Positions 17,613 through 26,815 of a stretch of DNA of 64,000 nt are shown one piece after another. The first letter of the stretch is position 1. Each line of letters opens with the position of its first letter. The translations under genes and the position numbers were made by a program. The stretch covers positions 248,001 through 312,000 of the forward strand of contig NZ_JABAIJ010000008.1 in the NCBI RefSeq assembly GCF_012641435.1, written 5' to 3'. The DNA is from Rhizobium sp. P38BS-XIX. Lineage in GTDB: Bacteria > Pseudomonadota > Alphaproteobacteria > Rhizobiales > Rhizobiaceae. The notes beneath the pieces are model-generated. The model had not been told where the DNA came from, did not search any database, and saw only the letters and a program-made list of their open reading frames with translations.

Positions 17613-18305
17613 TTAGGCCTGACGGTAAGAGCTGAGGATGAACATGGTCTGTCGCCGCACGATGGCTTTCAGCGTCGCGATCCTCTCAGCAGTGATCTTC
17701 TGCCAACCCATCAGTTCCTCGACATGTTCACGAGCCAGATGAACAACGATCAACTGTCCATTGATCGTCGTGCAAATGACATTGATCTCCTCGTCGCTGA
17801 AGCGGGATCCGCCAACCCGCGAGACGATCGCGGCGCAGCAACTGCGGATACGGCGGCCCGTAGCGCTTTTTCCTTCGGACTTCTCCGTCGGCCGGGTCAG
17901 CGGCGAATGATGCTGGGCGATGAACAAGGCGCGTGTCGCCGCATCAGGCGTGGCAAAGAGAAAATCCGCCAGCGCGTCAAGGATACTGCAATAGCCTTCG
18001 ACAAGCTGCCCAATTTCCACGTTGGCGGCCAACATCTCCTCGACATCACGCGCGACAGGTCCGATCGCCTCCCAGGCCGACTCGTGAATGTCCTCGATGC
18101 AGGCCTGGTATAGACCTTCCTTGTTCTCGAAATAATACTGCAGCGACGGCGGCGGCACGCCCGCCGCACTGGCGATCTCCCGGGTGGAGACACCGGCAAA
18201 CCCCTTTTCACCAAAGAGCGTAATCGCCGTCTTGATGATCTTGGTTTTCGTCTCCTCGCCGCGCGGATAGCCGTTCGCGGTGTTACGCCTTCTCAAACTC
18301 GTCAT
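17613..18305 (-). CDS. TetR-family repressor (CecR/YbiH-like)
   Basis: 230 residues. HTH at about residues 22-66 (AITLFGEKGFAGVSTREIA, PPPSLQYYFENKEGLYQA), then a C-terminal domain of the DUF1956/CecR kind. Divergent from the EmrAB-like pump genes; the 124-nt intergenic region carries a palindrome on the pump promoter. The likely role is repression of pump and self, relieved by a toxic ligand. Confidence 0.88.
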   Translation of the reverse strand: MTSLRRRNTANGYPRGEETKTKIIKTAITLFGEKGFAGVSTREIASAAGVPPPSLQYYFENKEGLYQACIEDIHESAWEAIGPVARDVEEMLAANVEIGQLVEGYCSILDALADFLFATPDAATRALFIAQHHSPLTRPTEKSEGKSATGRRIRSCCAAIVSRVGGSRFSDEEINVICTTINGQLIVVHLAREHVEELMGWQKITAERIATLKAIVRRQTMFILSSYRQA

Positions 18306-18374
18306 TCATCACTCCATTCCGCTGGCACGATAACACGGCCGGAAGAAATCTTCCATTCGCAAAAAATATTCCAA

Positions 18375-18403
18375 TTGACATAATTCTTCCAAATGGAATA
18401 ATT
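18375..18403 (+). promoter_or_regulatory. Efflux-operon promoter with overlapping TetR operator
   Basis: TTGACA at 18375-18380 and AATAAT at 18397-18402 are spaced 16 nt. A 20-bp inverted repeat ATTCTTCCA-AA-TGGAATAAT (18383-18402; 8 of 9 arm positions match) covers the spacer and the -10 box, with a perfect core TTCCA-AA-TGGAA. A further TTCCA half-site lies just upstream at 18369-18373. Bound repressor would block RNA polymerase. Confidence 0.6.
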
Positions 18404-18429
18404 CGAGCAACAACCCCATTTCGAGTGAC

Positions 18430-19554
18430 ATGACCATGGACGCAAAAGTCACCTCCCCTCCGCTCTCGTCAGCGGAGGTCCCCACGCAGAAGAAGCGGAG
18501 GCCACGGCGATACATCGTGGCCGCCTTCGCCGCGCTCTTAGCCATCGGCGGCGGCTATTACGGCTATGACTGGTATGTGAACGGGCGCTTTGTGGAGAGC
18601 ACGGACAACGCCTATCTGCGTGCCGACCAGGTCTCGATGGCGCCGGTGGTGTCGGGTCAGATCACGGAGATATACGTCGCCGACAATCAGGCGGTCAGTG
18701 CAGGCCAGCCGCTCGTCAAGATCGATCCGCGGCGCTACGAAATGGCTGTTCGCGAAGCGAAAGCGACGGTGTCGGCCAGAGAGGCCGACGTGGCCAAGAG
18801 CGAAGCCGATATGGGACACCAGAATTCGGTCATCGCGCAGGCGCAGGCAGATCTGGACAATGCAGATGAAAATGCCCGACTCGCAAAGCAGGACTTCGAC
18901 AGGACTGCGCCTCTCGCGGCAAAAGGCATCGAGAGCCAGCAGAAGGGCGAACAGGTTCAGAGCGCACTTGAACAGGCAAGATCCGTCATTCGCCTGAAAC
19001 AGGCGGTCCTTGACGCCGCACGCCAGCAGACGACGAGCCTGAAAGCCCAGGTCGAGCAGGCGCATGCGGAACTCGCCGCGGCAGAGCAGAGCCTCAGCAA
19101 GGCGGAAATCGACCTCAGCGATACCGTCTTGCGCAGTGCCATCTCAGGCCGCATTGGAGATCGCACCGTACAGATCGGCCAGTTCGTTCAACCCGGCACG
19201 CAATTGCTGACCATCGTGCCGACAGACAAGATCTATCTGGTTGCGAACTACAAGGAAACGCAGATCGGCGAGATGCGTCAGGGGCAACCGGCGACGATCA
19301 GCATCGACGCATATCCCGACGTCAAGCTGACGGGCGTCGTCGACAGTTTCGCCCCTGGAACCGGAGCGCAGTTCGCTCTGCTCCCCCCGGAAAATGCGAC
19401 GGGCAACTTTACCAAGATCGTTCAGCGCGTGCCTGTGCGCGTCAGACTGGATGCCGGTCGGAAAGATATGCCCGCGCTGGTTCCCGGCCTCTCCATCGAG
19501 GTCTCCGTCGATACGAAGGCAACGGTCTTGCAGAAGGTTGCATCGGCGCAATGA
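18430..19554 (+). CDS. EmrA/HlyD-family membrane fusion protein
   Basis: 374 residues. Short cytoplasmic N-terminus (KKRRPRR), one membrane anchor at about 28-48, then the barrel-sandwich half DNAYLRADQVSMAPVVSGQI, a coiled-coil hairpin at about 100-210 and a beta-barrel domain (VQPGTQLLTIVP, VANYKETQIGEMRQGQ). Periplasmic adaptor linking the inner-membrane DHA2 pump to an outer-membrane channel, which is not encoded nearby. Overlaps the pump gene by 4 nt (ATGA). Confidence 0.9.
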   Translation: MTMDAKVTSPPLSSAEVPTQKKRRPRRYIVAAFAALLAIGGGYYGYDWYVNGRFVESTDNAYLRADQVSMAPVVSGQITEIYVADNQAVSAGQPLVKIDPRRYEMAVREAKATVSAREADVAKSEADMGHQNSVIAQAQADLDNADENARLAKQDFDRTAPLAAKGIESQQKGEQVQSALEQARSVIRLKQAVLDAARQQTTSLKAQVEQAHAELAAAEQSLSKAEIDLSDTVLRSAISGRIGDRTVQIGQFVQPGTQLLTIVPTDKIYLVANYKETQIGEMRQGQPATISIDAYPDVKLTGVVDSFAPGTGAQFALLPPENATGNFTKIVQRVPVRVRLDAGRKDMPALVPGLSIEVSVDTKATVLQKVASAQ

Positions 19555-21125
19555 GCAGCGAACCGGCATCGATGAGTTCTGAGAGCGCAAGCGTCACGGA
19601 TTGGGTGGCGGTTGTCGCCGGCGCGCTTGGCGCCCTCATGGCGACGCTCGACATCTCGATCACCAACACGGCGCTTCCCCAGATTCAGGGCGCGATCGGA
19701 GCCAGCGGAACCGAAGGAACATGGATCGGCACGGGATACCTCGTCGCAGAGGTCATCATGATCCCTCTGACGGCTTGGTTTACACGGCTCTTTGGGCTTC
19801 GAACCCTGCTTCTCGTCACCACGACGGCCTTCGTCCTGTTCTCGATGTTTTGCGGACTTTCAGACAGCCTCATCGGAATGATTGTCGGCCGTGTTGGTCA
19901 GGGCTTCTTCGGCGGAGCCTTGATCCCCACAGCGCAGGTGATCGTGCGGACGCAACTGCCGCCTCGGCAGATGCCGGTCGGCATGAGCATTTTCGGTGTG
20001 ATCGTGCTGATCGGCCCGATCCTTGGCCCTGTGCTCGGTGGCTATCTCGCCGAGGAGGTGACATGGAGATGGTGTTTCTTCCTCAACCTGCCGGTCGGGA
20101 TTGCACTCTCCATTCTCCTTCTCGTCGGACTGCCCAAACAAAGCCCGAACCTTGGTCTGATTGCGAAAGCCGACTGGTTGGGCATTGCGGGCATGACCCT
20201 CGCGTTCAGCTGCCTGACCGTCGTCCTTGAAGAAGGTCAACGCGACAGCTGGTTTGAGTCTCCGATCATCGTTGAGTTGAGCATCGCGTCGCTGCTTGGC
20301 TTCGTCATCCTCTTCGTTGCCCAAAGAACAAGCGCGGATCCGGTCATCAAGCTGTCGCTTCTTCGAAACAGCGCTTTTGCCAGCGCAACGACGATCGCTC
20401 TTGCGGTGGGTGCCGCCACCTATGGCGCAACCTTTATCCTGCCGCAGTTTCTAAGTTCGATTGCCGGATACAATCCTCGTCAGGCCGGAGGCATCATGGC
20501 GCTGTCGGCAATCCCGGTGTTTCTGCTCGTGCCTGTTCTTCCACGCATCGTTGGTCGTTTCGATGCGCGGATCATGGTGGCGCTGGGCCTGCTTTTCTTT
20601 GCCGCCAGCTGCTTCATCGACATCGGTCTCAGCCCGGATAGCGCCGGAGGAGACTTCCAGATCTCGCAACTCCTACGCGGCGTCGGCCAAATCCTGGCGG
20701 CGATGCCGCTCAATCAGGTCTCGATGGCGGCCATCGGCAGGGAGAATGCAGCAGATGGCGCCGGAATATACAGCATGGCGCGCAACCTCGGCGGTTCGAT
20801 GGGACTTGCCTTGAGCGGCGTCGTCATCGACCAGCGAAGCGCTGCCCATTCGGACACGATCCGCGAGGCACTCACGGCCAACTCGATCGCCGGACAGGCG
20901 CGGCTCGCGGCCAGCGGCGTGAGCCAGGGAATAGACACCGCTACCGCCAAACTGCGCGCCATCTCGCAATTGTCCAGCCTCATCGAGCGCAATGCGCTTG
21001 TGATGACCTATAGCGACTGCTTCTGGCTGATGGGTGTCATGATCCTTGCCATGATGCCCGTTGTTCTGTTGCTTCGCCGCCCAAATCAGGTGGCTGACAA
21101 AGCTACGCTGCAGGCCGCCCACTAG
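19551..21125 (+). CDS. EmrB/QacA-type DHA2 drug-efflux transporter
   Basis: 524 residues with about 14 membrane segments. Signature loops include LDISITNTALPQIQG, GRVGQGFFGGALIPTAQV (motif B/C region) and GPILGPVLGGYLAEE. Proton-driven exporter of toxic organic compounds in the inner membrane, working with the fusion protein encoded just upstream. Converges on the ABC operon with only 25 nt between stops. Confidence 0.9.
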   Translation: MSSEPASMSSESASVTDWVAVVAGALGALMATLDISITNTALPQIQGAIGASGTEGTWIGTGYLVAEVIMIPLTAWFTRLFGLRTLLLVTTTAFVLFSMFCGLSDSLIGMIVGRVGQGFFGGALIPTAQVIVRTQLPPRQMPVGMSIFGVIVLIGPILGPVLGGYLAEEVTWRWCFFLNLPVGIALSILLLVGLPKQSPNLGLIAKADWLGIAGMTLAFSCLTVVLEEGQRDSWFESPIIVELSIASLLGFVILFVAQRTSADPVIKLSLLRNSAFASATTIALAVGAATYGATFILPQFLSSIAGYNPRQAGGIMALSAIPVFLLVPVLPRIVGRFDARIMVALGLLFFAASCFIDIGLSPDSAGGDFQISQLLRGVGQILAAMPLNQVSMAAIGRENAADGAGIYSMARNLGGSMGLALSGVVIDQRSAAHSDTIREALTANSIAGQARLAASGVSQGIDTATAKLRAISQLSSLIERNALVMTYSDCFWLMGVMILAMMPVVLLLRRPNQVADKATLQAAH

Positions 21126-21150
21126 AGCGATCCTCCCGCTTGCTGCCAGT

Positions 21151-22227
21151 TCAGGCGAAAGCATGCGCCGAATTGGCGTCAAAGCCGAGCCATGCTTGAT
21201 CGCCGCGGGCAAGATGCGAAATCGCCTCGTGCCCGAACGGAAGTCGAACCGACAGGTTGTCACCGCTTGCGGTCTGCGTGCTGACTTCGACATTGTTGCC
21301 GAGAAAAGTGATGTCGCTGATCGTGACCGCAAGGCCGGCCTCGACCTGCGCGCGAGACAAGGACAGGCGTTCGGGGCGCAGCAGCAGCGAGGCCTTCGTA
21401 GCCTTGCTCCCATTGGCACGCATCGGAACGCCATCGACGATCGTCCCGCCCGGCAAGGCGAGACGCGCTTTCCCATCCCCGTGCGCGACGACTTCGGCAT
21501 CGATGAAATTGCTGTCGCCGATGAAGCCGGCGACGAAATGCGTTGCCGGATTGGCGTAGAGTTCCTGACCCGAACCGATCTGATCGATCTCGCCATGGCT
21601 GAAGACGGCGATGCGATCCGAAAGGCGCAAAGCTTCTTCCTGATCATGCGTGACGTAGAGGATGGTGACGCCGGTTTCCTGATGAATGCGCCTGATCTCG
21701 AACTGTATTTCCTCGCGCAGCTTTTTATCCAGCGCCGATAGCGGCTCGTCCATCAACAGCACCGGCGGGTTATAGACGAGCGCACGGGCAAGCGCGACGC
21801 GCTGCTGCTGACCGCCGGACATCAAGGCCGGCTTACGATCTTCAAACCCCTCGAGCCGCACCAGGCGTAGCGCGGCGCGCACGCGCTCGGTAACCTCGGC
21901 TTGGCCTGTACGGCGCACGCGCAACGGGAATGCGACATTCTCACCGACGGTCAGGTGCGGGAAGAGCGTATAACGCTGGAAGACCATTCCGATGCTGCGC
22001 TTGTGCGACGGTATCGAGAGAAGACTTTGGCCTTTCAGCAGAATGTCCCCCGCCGTCGGATCCTGAAACCCGGCAAGAATATAGAGCGTGGTGGATTTTC
22101 CGGAGCCGGAGGGTCCAAGGAAGGTCATGAACTCGCCTTCGGCAATATCCATCGTCACGTTCTTGACCGCCGTCACCTGGCCATAGACTTTGCGGATGCC
22201 GCGAATGGAGAGAAATGCTTCGGTCAT
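21151..22227 (-). CDS. Polyamine-type ABC transporter ATP-binding protein (PotA-like)
   Basis: 358 residues. Walker A GPSGSGKST, Q-loop VFQRYTLFPHLTV, signature MSGGQQQR (Met instead of the usual Leu), Walker B LLMDEPLSALD, H-loop THDQ, and a C-terminal TOBE domain from about residue 280. Energises the importer with the two permeases and the binding protein upstream on this strand. It is the last gene of the ten-gene operon starting at 30161. Confidence 0.9.
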   Translation of the reverse strand: MTEAFLSIRGIRKVYGQVTAVKNVTMDIAEGEFMTFLGPSGSGKSTTLYILAGFQDPTAGDILLKGQSLLSIPSHKRSIGMVFQRYTLFPHLTVGENVAFPLRVRRTGQAEVTERVRAALRLVRLEGFEDRKPALMSGGQQQRVALARALVYNPPVLLMDEPLSALDKKLREEIQFEIRRIHQETGVTILYVTHDQEEALRLSDRIAVFSHGEIDQIGSGQELYANPATHFVAGFIGDSNFIDAEVVAHGDGKARLALPGGTIVDGVPMRANGSKATKASLLLRPERLSLSRAQVEAGLAVTISDITFLGNNVEVSTQTASGDNLSVRLPFGHEAISHLARGDQAWLGFDANSAHAFA

Positions 22228-23024
22228 GTTTTATGTCCCTTGCGGAAGATAGCAGCCAGGACCATGAGGACGATGGTAAAGGCGATGAGTATTGTCGAGG
22301 CGGCGGCAATGACCGGCGTCAGATCCTGACGCAAGGTAGACCAGATCTTCACCGGCAAGGTCTGAAGCGTCGGGCTCGCCATGAAAATGGCCAGCACAAC
22401 CTCGTCCCACGAGGCCAGGAAGGAAAAAATGGCGGCGGCAAAAATCCCGTGGCTGATCGCCGGCACGGTGACCCGAAGCCGCGCTTCCCAAGGGCTGGCG
22501 CCGCATAGAATGGCGGCATCCTCGATTGATTTGTCGAAGCCATCGAGAGCGTTTCCGATCGAGATGATCGAGAACGGCAGCGCAATCAGCAGATGCGCGA
22601 TGATGAAGGCAATCGTTGTTCCGGCAAGACCGAGCTGCAGGAACAAGGCATAAAGCGCCACAGCCAGGACCACGACCGGCAGGATCATCGGCGTCAGGAA
22701 CAGCGCGCGCAAGACCTCGCGTCCAAAGAAATTACTGCGGTTTAGACCGAATGCGGCGAGAAAGCCGATTATAACGGATAGTACCGTCACGACGGCCGCG
22801 ATCTCCAGGCTCGTCAACGCCGAATAAAGCCAGCGCGGATCGGCAAAGAGTTCCTGATACCATTTGAATGTCCATGACGGCGGCGGAAAGATCAGCCATT
22901 GCGACGACCCAAAAGAGAGTGCCGCGATGAACACGATGGGAAGGATCAGGAAAAGACAGACGATAACTGTCAATCCGATCAGAAAATACTTGAGGCCGCC
23001 GAGCTTTTCGAAATCGAGCAACAT
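22224..23024 (-). CDS. ABC transporter permease (PotC-like)
   Basis: 266 residues, about six membrane segments, with the EAA-type cytoplasmic loop around EDAAILCGASPWEARLRVTVP. Inner-membrane subunit of the polyamine/opine-class (2-component permease) importer. Overlaps the ATPase gene by 4 nt. Confidence 0.88.
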   Translation of the reverse strand: MLLDFEKLGGLKYFLIGLTVIVCLFLILPIVFIAALSFGSSQWLIFPPPSWTFKWYQELFADPRWLYSALTSLEIAAVVTVLSVIIGFLAAFGLNRSNFFGREVLRALFLTPMILPVVVLAVALYALFLQLGLAGTTIAFIIAHLLIALPFSIISIGNALDGFDKSIEDAAILCGASPWEARLRVTVPAISHGIFAAAIFSFLASWDEVVLAIFMASPTLQTLPVKIWSTLRQDLTPVIAAASTILIAFTIVLMVLAAIFRKGHKT

Positions 23025-23027
23025 GGC

Positions 23028-23885
23028 TTACCTCGCCCGATTGGGATTGAAAAATCGAAGTTGAACTGCGTAAAGGGCGAGCGTGACCAGCAGCAGGACA
23101 AATGCAGCCGCGCCGCCCATGCCCCAATTGACCAGCGATTGAACGAACTGTGCGACGAGTTCGGCAAGCATCATGTTGGACGTTCCGCCCAACAAAGCGG
23201 GTGTCACGTAATAGCCAAGCGACATAACGAAGACCATCAAAGCCCCTGCTGCTATCCCTGGCAAAGATAGCGGCAGCAAGATCAGCATGAAACACTGGCG
23301 CTTATTGGCTCCACACAAGGAGGCAGCTCGCAATATTCCGGGATCGATCGAGCGCAGAACCCCCATCAGCGGCAGGATGACGAAGGGAAGCATGATATAG
23401 GTCATGCCGATGGTCACACCGACGAGATTGTTGACGAGTGCAAGAGGCTTGTCGATCAATCCCAGTCCGATCAGCAGCTTGTTGACGACCCCCGTACGCT
23501 GCAGAAGCACCATCCAGGCGTAAGTTCTGGCCAGCAGATTGGTCCACATGGAGAGAACGATGATCGCCAGAACCAGCCGTGACCAGCGCTCCGGCATGAT
23601 GGCAAGAAGCCATGCAATCGGATAGCCGATGATGATCGAGACGATCGTAACCAGCCCCGCCACCATGAATGTATTGAGGAAGACCCGGAGATAGGTCGTA
23701 GAGCCGAGCAGCGCAACATAGTTCTGCAGCCCAAGCTGCGGTTCCAGGACGCTCCGCAACAAGAGCATGCAAACCGGCACGATAAAGAACAGCGCAATGA
23801 TGAGAAGCGCCGGCAGAAGGTAGCCGAAGCTGCCTCGTCTAGGTGCTCTTTGCAGAGCGCTGCCAATCGTTGCCGTCAGTGCCAT
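23028..23885 (-). CDS. ABC transporter permease (PotB-like)
   Basis: 285 residues with about six membrane segments; EAA loop around RAASLCGANKRQCFMLILLP. Start at 23885 is preceded by GGGAG; an in-frame start at 23927 would add 14 residues lying in the leader. Three nt before the PotC-like gene. Confidence 0.88.
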   Translation of the reverse strand: MALTATIGSALQRAPRRGSFGYLLPALLIIALFFIVPVCMLLLRSVLEPQLGLQNYVALLGSTTYLRVFLNTFMVAGLVTIVSIIIGYPIAWLLAIMPERWSRLVLAIIVLSMWTNLLARTYAWMVLLQRTGVVNKLLIGLGLIDKPLALVNNLVGVTIGMTYIMLPFVILPLMGVLRSIDPGILRAASLCGANKRQCFMLILLPLSLPGIAAGALMVFVMSLGYYVTPALLGGTSNMMLAELVAQFVQSLVNWGMGGAAAFVLLLVTLALYAVQLRFFNPNRAR

Positions 23886-23959
23886 CTTGCATCTCCCGAA
23901 AGTCTGGCGATCCCGACGGCCCGGCATTGCCGGCCCGTCGGCAAATCAGCCATCAGCAC

Positions 23960-24970
23960 TTATTTCGCTTGCCAGGCGTACCAGCGCGTGCCGATTTCAT
24001 CGCGGTGCTGCGCCCAATAGTTCATGTCCGCGTTGACCTGCGTCGCGGCCTGCTGATCCGGCAGCGACTTGCGCAAGGCCGGATCCATCAGGGCAGGCGA
24101 GCCGAGATTGATCGGCGCATAGCTGGTCTTGGCGGCAAACTTGGCCTGAGCATCGGCGCTGGTCGCATTGGCGATGAACTTCATCGCTGCTTCCTTGTTC
24201 TTCGTGCCCTTCGGAACGACAAGTGCGTCTGCGGCCGTGATATTGTTCGTCCAGGATGTCTCGACGTTTACGCCAGTCTGGGCAAGCGCAGTCAGGCGCC
24301 CGTTCCAGAACGATCCGTAAGGCGCTTCCGCAGAAGCGAGCAGCTGTTGCGATTGCGCTCCGCTATCCCACCAGACGATGTCCGATTTGATCGTGTCGAG
24401 CTTCTTGAACGCGCGGTCGAGATCGAGCGGATAAAGCTTGTCGGCGGGAACCCCGTCCGCCAGAAGAGCGGCCTCGATCACACCCGGGGCCGACCATTTG
24501 TAGAAGGTGCGCTTGCCTGGAAATTTCTTGGTGTCGAACAGATCGGCCCAGCTTTGCGGGCATGCGTCGACGGCATCCTTGTTGCATCCGATGACGAATG
24601 AATAATAGAAGCTGCCGACCGAGTAGTCCGTCACGAAGCGCGGATCGAGCTTGCTCTTGTCGATGACGGAGAAGTCCAGCTTCTCCAGAAGGCCTTTACT
24701 ACCCGCCTGAACCGCATAGTCGCCTTCGACGTCGACGACATCCCAGCCAACCGCGGTTGCCTCGACCATGGCTTTCAGCTTGCCGTAGTCGGTCGGACCA
24801 TCCTCCGTAACGTTGACGTTTGCCGTCTTGCTGAAGGTATCGGCCCAGTATTCCTTCTGCGCGTCCTGTGTCGTCCCTCCCCAGCTGGTGAACACCATAT
24901 CCTGCGCCGCGGCGGCACCCGCGAAAACCAGGCCGGCCGTAACAACTGCGATTGCAAGTGATCTAGTCAT
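23960..24970 (-). CDS. ABC transporter periplasmic substrate-binding protein (PotD/F-like)
   Basis: 336 residues. Signal peptide of about 22 residues (IAVVTAGLVFAGAAAAQD). The mature protein starts with the strand MVFTSWGG typical of spermidine/putrescine-class binding proteins and contains GWDVVDVEGDYAVQ and PKGTKNKEAAMKFI. Family members also bind other cationic or small organic acids, so the ligand is better inferred from the catabolic genes upstream than from the class name. Confidence 0.88.
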   Translation of the reverse strand: MTRSLAIAVVTAGLVFAGAAAAQDMVFTSWGGTTQDAQKEYWADTFSKTANVNVTEDGPTDYGKLKAMVEATAVGWDVVDVEGDYAVQAGSKGLLEKLDFSVIDKSKLDPRFVTDYSVGSFYYSFVIGCNKDAVDACPQSWADLFDTKKFPGKRTFYKWSAPGVIEAALLADGVPADKLYPLDLDRAFKKLDTIKSDIVWWDSGAQSQQLLASAEAPYGSFWNGRLTALAQTGVNVETSWTNNITAADALVVPKGTKNKEAAMKFIANATSADAQAKFAAKTSYAPINLGSPALMDPALRKSLPDQQAATQVNADMNYWAQHRDEIGTRWYAWQAK

Positions 24971-25009
24971 GTTCCCTTTTTCCTTTTTTGTGCTGGATAG
25001 TTGATTGCT

Positions 25010-25339
25010 TCACGTCGGCTCTTGACCGCCGAGCGGCGAGAAAGACGCCGGCGACATGATCTTGTTTTCCGCGGTGACGATCAGGTCACGGATCTTCGGC
25101 AGGAAGGCCTGCCACTCGGGATCAGCCGTAAGCCGGGCACGCCTCGCGTGGCGATCGTCCAGGCTCGTGTAGCCCCAGATGTGGACGATCTCGTTGATCG
25201 GCCCGATCTCCGAGGAGAAATATCCCACAAGGTTGCCGAGATGCTTTTTCTGGATCGCGATACCGATCTCGCCGACAACCTTGAGATATTCGGGGATAGC
25301 GCCGTTCTTCAGCCGGTAGGTCCTGATCTCGTAAAACAT
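25010..25339 (-). CDS. NIPSNAP-family protein
   Basis: 109 residues starting MFYEIRTYRLKNGAIPEYL, a typical NIPSNAP/ferredoxin-like opening, with IVHIWGYTSLDDRHARRA and DPEWQAFLPKI in the second half. Usually a small dimeric alpha/beta-barrel protein found in catabolic operons; it may bind a pathway intermediate. The frame runs on upstream to 25528 but that is antisense shadow; ATG at 25339 gives the family length. Confidence 0.85.
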   Translation of the reverse strand: MFYEIRTYRLKNGAIPEYLKVVGEIGIAIQKKHLGNLVGYFSSEIGPINEIVHIWGYTSLDDRHARRARLTADPEWQAFLPKIRDLIVTAENKIMSPASFSPLGGQEPT

Positions 25340-25343
25340 GGGC

Positions 25344-26807
25344 TCACCGCATGACAAAGGGGTCGGGGAATGGATCGTCCGACGTCTTGAGCCAGACAGT
25401 CTTGGTTCGCGTATAGTCGAGCGCTGCCGCAAGGCCGCCTTCACGGCCATGGCCGGACGCGCCAAAGCCGCCGAAAGGAGCGATCGGCGAGACGGCGCGA
25501 TAGGTATTGACCCAAACGATGCCGGCACGGATCTTCCGGATCATTCGATGCGCGCGGGCAAGATTCTGCGTGAAGACACCGGAGGCCAGGCCATAGGTCG
25601 TGGCGTTGGCAAGGGCGACTGCTTCGTCCTCGTTCGCGAAGGATACGACCGAGAGAACCGGACCGAACAGTTCCGTTTCGAAGGACGACGCCTTGACGCC
25701 ATCGCAATCGATGATCGTCGGAGGGTAGTAGAAGCCGTCACCCGAGATCGGCTGACCGCCGGTCACGACCTTGGCGCCAGCGCTGACCGTAGCGGCGACG
25801 ACACTCTCGATATGCGCACGCTGCCGCGCGGCGCAGAGAGGACCGACCTCCGTCGCCATATCGAGCGGCGCACCAATTCGGATCGCTTCGGCCTTTGCCT
25901 TCAAGAGAGCGATGAACTTGTCCTTGATGGCCGCGTCGACCAGAAGACGCGAGCCGGCAACGCAGCTCTGGCCCGTCGCTGCGAAGATGCCGGCGACCTG
26001 GGCATTGGCCGCGCTTTCGAGGTCGGCGTCGGCAAACACGATAAAGGGTGACTTTCCACCAAGCTCAAGCGATGTGCTGGCTAGGTTTTCGGCAGAGTTG
26101 CGAACGACATGCGCCGCCGTCGCCGGACCGCCGGTAAAGGCGATGTGCGCAACGCCGGGATGCCGCGTGAGCGCGCTGCCGCAAGACGCGCCAAACCCTG
26201 TAATGACGTTGACGACCCCGTTGGGAAACCCGGCTTCATGCACGAGGCGAGCAAATTCCAACATGGGCGCCGGCCCATCTTCGGACGCCTTGATCACGAG
26301 CGTACAGCCGGCGGCAAGCGCCGGTCCGATCTTGACGGCGGACAGGAAGAGCTGGCTGTTCCACGGCACGATTGCGGCGACCACGCCGACCGGCTCGCGG
26401 CGGGTCCAGACCTCCATATCCGCCTTGTCGATCGGCAGGGTCGCCCCCTCGATCTTGTCGGCGAGCCCGGCATAGTAGCGATAATAATCGGCGACATAAG
26501 CGATCTGCGCCGACGTCTCGCGGATGATCTTGCCGGTATCGAGCGTTTCGAGTTCGGCGAGGCGTGCGGCGTTCGCCTGAACCATATCGGCGAGCTTGAA
26601 CAGTAGCTTGCCCCTTGCGCTTGCGGTCATCGCGGGCCAAGCCCCTGACCAGAGCGCCCGCTCCGCGGCTTTGACAGCGCGATCAACATCGTCTTCTCGC
26701 GCCTCGGGCATCGACGCCCAGACGCGGCCGGTCGAGGGATCGATGCTGTCGAAACGTGCCGAGCCGTCTTCAAAGACACCATCGATATATTGCTGGAAAT
26801 CCTGCAT
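25344..26807 (-). CDS. Aldehyde dehydrogenase (NAD(P)+)
   Basis: 487 residues. Catalytic Asn in VVPWNSQLFLS, glutamate in LELGGKSP, cysteine in ATGQSCVAGSRLLVD; NAD-binding GFGASCGSALT. It oxidises an aldehyde intermediate of this operon's pathway to the acid. ATG at 26807 has GAGG 6 nt upstream; a GTG at 26819 overlapping the stop of the monooxygenase gene (GTGA) is an alternative adding four residues. Confidence 0.92.
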   Translation of the reverse strand: MQDFQQYIDGVFEDGSARFDSIDPSTGRVWASMPEAREDDVDRAVKAAERALWSGAWPAMTASARGKLLFKLADMVQANAARLAELETLDTGKIIRETSAQIAYVADYYRYYAGLADKIEGATLPIDKADMEVWTRREPVGVVAAIVPWNSQLFLSAVKIGPALAAGCTLVIKASEDGPAPMLEFARLVHEAGFPNGVVNVITGFGASCGSALTRHPGVAHIAFTGGPATAAHVVRNSAENLASTSLELGGKSPFIVFADADLESAANAQVAGIFAATGQSCVAGSRLLVDAAIKDKFIALLKAKAEAIRIGAPLDMATEVGPLCAARQRAHIESVVAATVSAGAKVVTGGQPISGDGFYYPPTIIDCDGVKASSFETELFGPVLSVVSFANEDEAVALANATTYGLASGVFTQNLARAHRMIRKIRAGIVWVNTYRAVSPIAPFGGFGASGHGREGGLAAALDYTRTKTVWLKTSDDPFPDPFVMR

Positions 26808-26815
26808 CTCGAGCC

